Source: Cotesia glomerata (lineage: Eukaryota; Arthropoda; Insecta; Hymenoptera; Braconidae). From it: 64,000 nucleotides of DNA. This document shows, piece by piece, positions 58,901 through 64,000 of this stretch (the first letter of the stretch is position 1; every line of letters starts with the position of its first letter). Both the position numbers and the translations under genes were made by a program. The notes under the pieces are model-generated. The model saw only the letters and a list, made by a program, of their open reading frames with translations, was not told the DNA's origin and ran no database searches. The stretch covers positions 434,001 to 498,000 of the forward strand of contig NC_058161.1 of assembly GCF_020080835.1 (NCBI RefSeq), read 5' to 3'.

Positions 58901-61900
58901 TTTAATTAAATACTTGAATTTTACTGGCAATTTTTATAATTTTTTAAAAAAGATATAATTACAGAAAAAATTTATTAAATTGCACTGTACTTTCTTAAAT
59001 ATTGATGTTTTTAAAAATATAAGCTCATCCCGATGTTACACTCATCAAAAGCTTTTATTTGAGTACCCACATGCATTTTTATATATTTTTCATATATACA
59101 TATATAAAATATATGAAAAATTGATGTGGGTATTCAAATGAAAGGTCTTGATGAGAGCAACATCAAGATGAGCTTATATTTTAAAAAATATCAATAGTTC
59201 ACGAAATACAAGGTCATTTCTTAATTATTGACATTTTTTAAGATATAAACTCATTCTGATGTTACACTCATCGAGACCTTTTATTTAAGTACCCACATGG
59301 CATTTTTTATATATTTTACATATATGGTATTTATGAAATATATATGAAATATATGAAAAATTGATGTGGGTACTTAAATGAAAGGTCTTGATGAGTGTAA
59401 CATCAGGATGAGCTTATATATTTAAAAATGTCAAAAGTTCTCAAGATACTAAGTCATTTCTTAATTATTTACATTTTTTAAGATATAAACTCATTCTGAT
59501 GTTACACTCATCGAGACCTTTTATTTAAGTACCCACATGGCATTTTTTATATATTTTACATATATGGTATTTATGAAATATATATGAAATATATAAAAAA
59601 TTGATGTGGGTACTCAAATGAAAGGTCTTGATGAGTGTAACATCAGGATGAGCTTATATCTTTAAAAATGTCAATAGTTCTCAAGATACTAAGTCATTTC
59701 TTAATTATGTATCTAGAGATAGAGCCTAAATACTTATCATAATAAATTAACTTTTGGCAAGAATGATATGAAACCTTGAAAAAGCACAAATTCAAATCAA
59801 GACCTTTGTAATGACACTAAATTTCACTAAAAAAAAAAACCGATTTTATCATATGACTACCCTGTAGACAAAATTTTTCTTTTTCTCTTAATAATATAGA
59901 TTAATTCAATTTTCAAAAATTTATTATATTATTTTACTTTCAAAACAATTATTTTATTTTAGCCGAAAAATTCTCCTCAGGAATTTTTTCTCTCAAATAA
60001 AATAATTCTAGAGTGAATATAAATCAATTAAAAATCACCCACTCCGCAAATTTTTCACTTTCCGTAAAAGTGTTGTCTGCCTGGAAGAAGAAGAGGAGCT
60101 AAATCCTTAACAGCCACTAAACCATCCTTATCCTGGTCGTGGCCGATTTCCGGAGCTTTGTCTGTATAAGTTCGCCCGCCTTACCCGGGACAGCGGAGTA
60201 GCTCGGTCTTACTTTCCAGCATGTAAAACAGTGAGCCAAGTTAGTGCTTGAGGAGCGGCTGGAGGACCGCCATTGGCTATCCACGTTCCTTTATCGCCGG
60301 TTGCCTGGTAACCGAACCCATCCACAACGAAAGCATCCCCTAGCCCGTTCCCGTTCGGATCCGGGGCTTGCCGCTACTGCTAGTTGTAGTTTCACCCCCT
60401 ATTTCAATACCGACTTTCCCGAGCACTCTCTCCCTCTCTCTCTCTCTCTTTAACACTCTTGCGTCTTGTTTCTCCGTCGCACTTGCACCCTCCTGCAACC
60501 CCCCCCCTCCCCCGGGGGAGGACAAATACGAATTATTTTTACATACTCAAATCGACGTCAGCCTCTCAAAATTACAAGTAATTCAACTAAGCATAAACGA
60601 ATCCGTTTCTTTGATGATATTTTTATTATTACGCCGCCTTTGGCATATAAATATGTGCGACAACAACCCTCGAGACTCCAGACGCCACCAGGAATATTTT
60701 ATATTTTAAGACAACAAGCATTATTGATATCCTTTGGTGTTGAAAGAGTCGCTCCGGTTTAATAATGTTGTAATATAATGTAATGATGTCGGGCTTTACT
60801 TCTGGCTGCTGCTGGTTATTTTATTTTATTATTGGAAGGCTGAGTTGTTACTTCTGTGAGTCGGAGGTTTGAGTTGAGCCATATGCTTGATGTACAAATA
60901 GCTCTGTTTATTTATTTACTCGTTAACCTCAACACCCGTTCAAGTTCGGGTTGGCTAGTTTATTTTTTTAAGACTAATTGTCTTTAATATGGATAATTCG
61001 GGTGACTTTTTCGGGGGTTAAGTAACAATTACCAAAAACTGTTTTGTTTTTTTATCGAATTTTTTTTATTTTTCTTTGACTTAATTTTTTGTTTACTGAG
61101 AAATTAATTTGTGACTTCAATGTTGGGATTAATAATTGAAGAATTAAATTTATACTTTGAAATCTTGATTAAAAATTTCAAAATTAATATTTAGACTACA
61201 ATATTGGGCTAAAATATGGGCAAATTAATTTTTGATATTCATATTGAGCTTAACATTTGAAAAATTAATTTTTTACTTTAATGTTAGGATTAAAAATTGA
61301 AGAATTAAATTTATACTTGAAAATTTTGATTAAAAATTTGAAAGTTAATATTGAGACTACAATTTTGGGCTAAAAAATTGATAAATTAATTTTTGATATT
61401 AATATTGAGCTTAAAATTTGAAAAATTAATTTTTTACTTCAATGTTGGGATTAAAAATTGAAGAATTAAATTTATATCTAAAAATATTGATTAAAAATTT
61501 GAAAATTAATATTAAGACTATAATATTGGGCTTAAAAATTGATAAATTAATTTTTAATCTCAAAATAGAGCTTAAAATTTGAAAAAATTAATTTTTGATA
61601 TTAATATTGAGCTTAAATTTTGAAAAATTAATTTTTTATTTTAATTTTGGAATTAAAAATTTGCAAATTAAATTTATACTTAAAAATTTTGATTAAAAAT
61701 TTGCAAATTAATATTAAGACTACAATTTTTGGCTAAACTAATTGAGAAATTAATTTTTGGTATCAATATTGACTTATAATTTAAAAAATTAATTTTTTAT
61801 ATTAATTTTGGAATTGAAAATTGAAGAATTAAATTTATACTTAAAAATTTTGATTATCAATTTGAAAATTAATATTGTGACTAAAATATTGGGCTTGAAA

Positions 61901-62928
61901 ATTGATAAATTAATTCGTAATCATAATATAGAGCTTAAAATTTTTTAAAATTAATTTTTGATAATAATATTGAGCTTAAAATCTAAAAAATTAATTTTTG
62001 ATTCCAATTCTGGGATTAATATTAAAAAAACTAATTTATACTTTAAATATTTTAATTAAAAAACTGAAAAATAAATATTTGAGACAAATTTTGGATTAAA
62101 AAATTGAAAAATTAGTTTTTAATTTAAATTTAGAGATTAAAAACTAAAAAAATTAATTTTAAAGATTGAAAAATTAAGAATAAAAATTAAGAAAATAATT
62201 TTGATAAAAGAATTAATTAAGAAATTCTTAGCTTGATTATAAACTCACTTGATTAAGGCAAAAATAATGTATTCGATGGTCATACACTCCCTCAAGTAGC
62301 AAAACAATAGTATTGTTACCGCGAGCAATTAGTCAATGAGTAGACGCCGCGAGCTTTTATTAATTCAAGTAGATCTTTAAATTAACAATAATTAGCTTTA
62401 ATAAATGTCTCAAATACTCGAGAATAATTTAAAAAACAAAAACAAAACAAAATAAAAAAAGTGAAACTAAACAACCTGACAATTAGTATTTACGCCCTCA
62501 AGACTCATACGCTTTAATTAACAAGTTTCACTAGGAAAGGTACCTCCTCAATTATTTTTATGAATTTATTTACTTATTCTCTCCCTTTTCCGCGTAATAG
62601 CTCATCCCGGTCTTATGCAGCCGAAGTATAATAACCGGTATAATAGGTAATTTGATGCCGAATACCGAAATGCGCGAGGATTTGGACGTTCGGGCGTATA
62701 ATTATCAATTATATCGGCTGTGAGAAATAATGAGCCTTCAACTTGCCCATCACAAATTAAAAATTATTATTAACTCTGTTTATTCTCTTTAAATTAATTA
62801 TTTCAAATATTAATAATGGGTTTGTTTGTTTAAGGAGGCGTCGGCCATCATGTTGAATCCGGTAAGGACTTCACCGTCGACGGGTTATCAGGATTCAGTA
62901 AAAAAAAGAAGAAAAAACGTCGTCATAG
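37490..62928 (+). CDS. Vsx: Vsx/Chx10-type visual system homeobox transcription factor, N-terminal part (continues beyond window)
   Basis: Model: join(37490-37967, 49103-49144, 62835-62928) and onward, 204 codons plus two bases in this window. VSX proteins are paired-like homeodomain plus CVC transcription factors that specify visual-system and other neurons. Residues 1-15 hold the conserved octapeptide region RSPFAIQELLGL (a Groucho-type repressor motif). A low-complexity G/S/H/Q/P/A-rich stretch follows, with IWDYMPSL and a GNL tandem repeat. Exon 3 ends SGFSKKKKKKRRHR, which matches the basic run KKRRHRT that enters the VSX homeodomain. All junctions are GT-AG and phase-consistent. The ATG at 37490 is the first in-frame Met after a stop at 37388; an in-frame TTG six bases upstream is not a likely start. 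The sequence does not settle whether this is Vsx1 or Vsx2; Vsx2-like is my preference. Confidence 0.92.
37691..37729 (+). repeat. Vsx: Coding 9-bp tandem repeat (Leu-Gly-Asn)
   Basis: CTCGGGAAC, TTGGGGAAC, CTGGGGAAC and CTCGGGAAC follow in frame, encoding LGN four times. Synonymous differences between units suggest the repeat is retained at the protein level rather than freshly slipped. Confidence 0.9.
39668..39678 (+). promoter_or_regulatory. YY1/Pho-like motif AAAATGGCCGC
   Basis: AAAATGGCCGC resembles the YY1/Pleiohomeotic site. It lies in a GC-richer island 2.2 kb into Vsx intron 1. The motif is short and binding is inferred. Confidence 0.3.
39711..39776 (+). repeat. (AGCTCC)n hexanucleotide microsatellite
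   Basis: About ten AGCTCC/AGCTCT units. In one frame it reads poly-Ser, in the antisense frame poly-Leu-Glu. It produces artificial ORFs on both strands. Confidence 0.95.
40570..41410. repeat. Satellite-like array, about 205 bp unit, TATATCAGGCCA-type
   Basis: TTTGAAAATTAGCTATATCAGGC followed by TATATGATC recurs at about 40774, 40972 and 41184. Between them lie CTATTTACAAT(A/T)TTTG, AGATATGGTCATAT and CAGATCTGATAGGTCT words. The units are 200-212 bp. Confidence 0.85.
41411..42729. other. GC-richer intronic island between two satellites
   Basis: Unique sequence of higher GC, with a CATATA/TA microsatellite at about 41967-42018. Short ORFs at 41735-41947 and 42026-42331 have no recognisable family and differ little from chance. 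Possibly intronic regulatory DNA of Vsx. Confidence 0.4.
42730..43620. repeat. Satellite-like array, TTGGACCAGATATTGACATAT-type
   Basis: Many copies of (A/G)ACCAGATATTGACAT, AGACAATATTAAGCCAGATA and ACTTATAAAAAATTA(C/T)A(A/T)T follow each other in two alternating sub-units, giving a composite period of roughly 110 bp. Its ATATGGTCATAT-like words are shared with the array at 40570-41410. Confidence 0.85.
44886..45455. mobile_element. Foldback cluster B: two palindromic units
   Basis: Starts AGTATTTAGGCTGTATT, then CTCTAGATACATAATTAAG, then two hairpin units with the GTTACACTCATCAAGACC/GATGAGTGTAAC arms and TA-rich loops. It ends TACAGTGCAATTTAAC. The orientation is opposite to clusters A and D. 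Confidence 0.85.
46330..46870. repeat. AT-rich tandem array, about 163 bp unit, three copies
   Basis: TTTTATTTAAGCAAAAATTTA followed by AATAATTTTTTTACTAAAAA and TATAGAAAAATTTAATTAAT recurs at about 46345, 46510 and 46673. Confidence 0.8.
47722..48258. mobile_element. Foldback cluster C: two palindromic units
   Basis: It begins with a worn left end (TTATCTCTAGATAAATAATT) and has two hairpin units with nearly identical TATATATGTATATATGAAAA loops, at about 47876 and 48123. It ends TACAGAGCAATTTAAC. The sequence after the element (TCAATATTTAATAAAGCAAAATTTTA) resembles that after cluster B, so B and C may stem from one segmental duplication or share a longer element. Confidence 0.8.
49103..49144 (+). 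other. Vsx: Vsx coding microexon 2 (42 nt)
   Basis: TTTGTTTTTCAG precedes and GTGAGT follows. With the G carried over from exon 1 it reads DFSQSKSNYSNTNF. The length is a multiple of three and it is phase 1 at both ends, so it can be included or skipped without shifting the frame. Confidence 0.85.
49380..50070. repeat. AT-rich tandem duplication, about 330 bp unit
   Basis: Two copies carry TTTCAAATTTTAAATCCTT and TTTTTAAACAAAGTTTAAATT, starting near 49392 and 49720. Confidence 0.8.
50850..51330. repeat. AT-rich tandem array, about 145-155 bp unit
   Basis: TTTTTACTTAAAATTCAATTT with TTATTAAATTTTTAAGACT recurs near 50864 and 51006, with diverged copies near 51160 and 51310. Confidence 0.75.
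52730..53090. repeat. AT-rich tandem duplication, about 180 bp unit
   Basis: TTTAATTTTTTCTAATTAAA followed by ATACTAATTTTTAATTTAA appears in two copies near 52728 and 52912. Confidence 0.75.
53374..53556 (+). other. Possible cryptic exon or relic inside Vsx intron 2 (unrecognised)
   Basis: After a TTTCTCAG acceptor-like site, one plus-strand frame stays open for about 60 codons to TAA at 53554-53556. It reads SAVLTKDLSEVSDAI, then GDPTLDWRTMDPALAI and IAAGGRLRLK. The peptide looks coding and the segment is GC-richer than its surroundings. I recognise no family. It could be an alternative 3' terminal exon, a fragment of another gene, or chance. The same stretch holds TTACGTCAC (CRE-like), GCCATTTT (Pho-like) and TGACTCAGC (AP-1/Maf-like) words, so a regulatory role is an alternative. 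Confidence 0.2.
54240..54830 (+). repeat. Tandem array, about 200 bp unit, three copies, forward orientation
   Basis: Units contain AACAAAAGTTGTAGCTTTAA, TCCGGTTGCTTAATTTTAATT, AAGTTATGAATTTTTAAAG, TCTGCCCAAAAATTTGAAA, and the palindrome TAATGAAATTTTCATTA. Copies are centred near 54320, 54520 and 54725. The same unit occurs in reverse at 55905-56440. Confidence 0.85.
54831..55904. other. Unique GC-richer segment between inverted arrays
   Basis: About 1.07 kb bracketed by opposite-orientation copies of one tandem repeat. It includes a (CCACCTT)n microsatellite near 55280-55315. The ORF at 55146-55451 reads partly through that microsatellite and has no family resemblance. Confidence 0.5.
55905..56440 (-). 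repeat. Tandem array, about 200 bp unit, reverse orientation
   Basis: Reverse complement of the 54240-54830 unit: GCAGACTTTAAAAATCCATAA, AAACCGGATGGATTTTG, AGAGACCTAAAGCTACAACTT and TAATAATGAAAATTTCATTA. Two fuller copies lie near 56000 and 56200, with a partial one near 56400. Confidence 0.85.
57300..57720. repeat. Two-copy tandem repeat, about 212 bp unit
   Basis: Both copies contain AAACAAAACTCTAATTGTTGG, AAAAATGCACGTAATAAAATC and AAGCTGGACAATTATACTAA. Start-to-start distance of ATGCACGTAAT is about 212 bp. The copies are nearly identical, so the duplication is recent. Confidence 0.9.
58308..58380. repeat. (TACAAG)n microsatellite
   Basis: Imperfect TACAAGTGTACAAG/TATACAAG units. It accounts for the five overlapping short ORFs here. 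Confidence 0.9.
58972..59740. mobile_element. Foldback cluster D: three palindromic units, two nearly identical
   Basis: The left end is TTGCACTGTACTTTCTTAAA and the right end is GTATCTAGAGATAGAG followed by CCTAAATACTTATCAT, the same orientation as cluster A. Three hairpin units follow. Units two and three (from 59221 and 59461) repeat at exactly 240 bp with very few differences, including the unusual CATATATGGTATTTATG loop, which indicates recent amplification. Confidence 0.88.
60272..60313. promoter_or_regulatory. CCAAT box plus X-box-like site in Vsx intron 2
   Basis: CCATTGGCTAT (ATTGG at 60272-60276) is followed 22 bp later by GGTTGCCTGGTAACC at 60299-60313. The latter is an RFX X-box with half-sites GTTGCC and GGTAAC and a 1-bp spacer, extended to a 15-bp palindrome. 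It lies in a GC-richer island (60060-60800). Combined with the site at 13635, this is the second CCAAT plus X-box pair in the window. Inferred enhancer or cryptic promoter. Confidence 0.55.
60426..60450. repeat. (CT)n tract followed by C-rich run
   Basis: A CT dinucleotide run (GAGA on the other strand). A CCCCCCCTCCCCCGGGGG block follows about 50 bp later. The GAGA character may matter for chromatin, but it is also an ordinary microsatellite. Confidence 0.85.
61100..62170. repeat. AT-rich satellite-like array, about 160-200 bp unit, five to six copies
   Basis: TTGGGATTAAAAATTGAAGA with ATTAAATTTATACTT, GATTAAAAATTTGAAAATTA, ATTGGGCTAAAA and TTTTTGATATTAATATTGAG recurs at about 61113, 61275, 61435, 61640 and 61798, decaying to the right. 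It ends about 660 bp before Vsx exon 3. Confidence 0.85.
62171..62834. other. End of Vsx intron 2
   Basis: GC-richer patch at 62270-62730 with TAATTAGC-type homeodomain words, then the TTTGTTTGTTTAAG acceptor region. No gene. Confidence 0.5.
62835..62928 (+). other. Vsx: Vsx coding exon 3 (basic run entering homeodomain)
   Basis: 94 nt. With the G from exon 2 it reads GGVGHHVESGKDFTVDGLSGFS then KKKKKKRRHR, ending two bases into a codon at CATAG|GTGAGT. The KK-RRHR run is the conserved entry to the VSX homeodomain (RRHRT), so the homeodomain body must lie downstream of 64000. The acceptor is a tandem TAAGGAG (NAGNAG type). Use of the second AG would drop one Gly. Confidence 0.9.
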
Positions 62929-63436
62929 GTGAGTCTCTAACATTAATTTAGTAATTTAATTTATCATAATAATTAATTTTTTCGACTTTTATTATTATCT
63001 CATGCTTTATTTTTATCCTTCAGTGTAATAACTTGTTAAAAAAAATTTTATTTTAATTTCTTATATAAATATTTGTCATGTCTAAGAATATGAAAATATT
63101 TTTAAATGATAAAAAAAACATAATTAAATTTTTAAAAGTTAAAAATACCTCAAATGTTTCCTAATTACTTTTTTTAATAAGTTAATTTTTAGAAAACAGC
63201 TTCAAAAGTATAGAAAATAATTGATTTTTTATATTTAATAAAGACAAATATTTTTTTTAAGCTTCTTATTTATTAAAAGAACAATATTTATTATTAAGAG
63301 AATAAGAAAAATTTTGTGTTCAGGATATTCAGATGATAAATGCGGTTTTTTTTAGTGAAATTTAGTGTCATTGATTTGAATTTATGCCTTTTCAAGGTTT
63401 CATATTATTCTCACCAATAGACAATTTATTATGATA

Positions 63437-63705
63437 CACTGATAGAAGGATTTATTTGTATTAAAAATATTTGTTAATAGTTAACAAATCATTTATTAGA
63501 GACCATTTTTAGTATCAAACAAATATTTCTTAGTATTTAAAATGATTTGTTTGTATTTAATAAATCAGATATTCATTCATTAAATATTAATAAATCTTTT
63601 TAAATACTAAGAAATATTTGTTAAGGACTAAAAAGTGGTCTCTAATAAATGATTTGTTAAATATTAACAAATATTTTTAACTATAAACAAATCCTTCTAT
63701 CAGTG
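63437..63705. mobile_element. MITE, CACTGATAG family, best-preserved copy
   Basis: Ends are CACTGATAGAAGGATTT and AAATCCTTCTATCAGTG, perfect inverted repeats, with TA on both sides. The arms pair for about 100 nt through AATATTTGTTAATA and TTTATTAGAGACCA words around a central TTCATTAAATATTAATAAAT region. About 269 bp, non-coding. Its right TA is followed immediately by the start of foldback cluster E. Confidence 0.9.
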
Positions 63706-63707
63706 TA

Positions 63708-64000
63708 AGTATTTAGGCTGCATTTGAAAATTCTTTATCTCCAGATACATAATTAAGAAATCACCTTGTATCTTGTGAACTATTGACATTTTTTAAGATA
63801 TAAGTTCATCCCGATGTTATACTTATCAAGACCTTTCATTTGAGTACCCACATCAATTTTTTATATATTTTATATATTTATATATTTCACAAATACCATA
63901 TATATAAAATATATAAAAAATGCCATGTGGGTATTTAAATGAAAGGTCTCGATGAGTATAACATCGAAATGAGTTTATATCTTAAAAAATGTCAATATTT
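63708..64000. mobile_element. Foldback cluster E (cut by window end)
   Basis: Begins AGTATTTAGGCTGCATTTG, then CTCCAGATACATAATTAAG, then one hairpin unit with GTTATACTTATCAAGACC and its return arm GATGAGTATAACATC. The same orientation as cluster B. It continues past 64000. Confidence 0.85.

Larger units (their letters stand above)
49145..62834 (+). other. Vsx intron 2, 13.7 kb
   Basis: It runs from GTGAGT at 49145 to the acceptor at 62834. It contains AT-rich arrays at 49380-50070, 50850-51330, 52730-53090, 57300-57720 and 61100-62170, an inverted pair of arrays at 54240-54830 and 55905-56440, foldback cluster D, and GC-richer islands at about 50080-50680, 51550-52340, 53380-54140, 54900-55850, 56520-57240, 58130-58690 and 60060-60960. 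The island near 60300 has CCAAT and X-box motifs. Confidence 0.8.
62929..64000 (+). other. Vsx intron 3 (partial)
   Basis: Starts GTGAGT at 62929 and runs off the window. AT-rich to about 63430, then a CACTGATAG MITE and a foldback cluster fill the rest. Confidence 0.8.

Noticed and set aside
44886..59740. CRISPR-like array suggested by regularly spaced palindromes
   Set aside because: The genome is eukaryotic. Units are about 200-240 bp long hairpins with TA-rich loops, not short repeats with unique spacers.
1..64000. tRNA, rRNA or known microRNA genes
   Set aside because: By eye I found no A/B-box pair with cloverleaf, no rRNA-like block and no microRNA I could recognise. A covariance-model scan would be needed to exclude them firmly.

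Overview
This is a nuclear, animal-type window: very AT-rich non-coding DNA, spliced genes with GT-AG introns, short GC-rich exons, many MITE-like hairpin elements and no prokaryotic gene layout. The two recognisable genes look arthropod. The Vsx protein begins with an insect-like RSPFAIQELLGL motif and its promoter carries an insect-type Inr+DPE pair. AT-richness and the MITE load would suit a parasitoid wasp such as a braconid, but that is an inference and not proven by the sequence.

Layout. (1) 1-2399, minus strand: the 5' part of a Cep164-like gene (centriolar distal appendage and ciliogenesis). Three exons are visible: start exon 2321-2399, WW-domain exon about 1184-1432, and a basic low-complexity exon from 442 that runs off the left edge. 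(2) 2400-36640: about 34 kb without a convincing gene. It holds a 0.5-kb hairpin MITE, many tandem arrays of AT-rich 150-330 bp monomers, dinucleotide (TA)n tracts, a foldback cluster, three short MITEs, and small GC-richer islands. One island has a CCAAT box next to a perfect RFX X-box. (3) 36641-62928 and beyond, plus strand: the 5' part of a Vsx/Chx10 homeobox gene. Its leader probably starts at an Inr+DPE near 36641. Coding exons are 37490-37967, a 42-nt microexon 49103-49144, and 62835-62928, which ends in the basic run entering the homeodomain. The homeodomain and CVC exons lie to the right of the window. Introns of 11.1 kb and 13.7 kb hold satellites, three foldback clusters, an inverted pair of tandem arrays and a second CCAAT/X-box island. 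(4) 62929-64000: the start of Vsx intron 3, with a MITE abutting another foldback cluster.

Cep164 and Vsx are transcribed divergently and are not expected to work together. Cep164 is a ciliary structural protein. Vsx is a neural and visual-system transcription factor whose large introns and upstream desert are likely regulatory territory. The most distinctive non-genic feature is a family of foldback elements made of tandem roughly 210-240 bp palindromes, with five clusters in the window and both orientations present.
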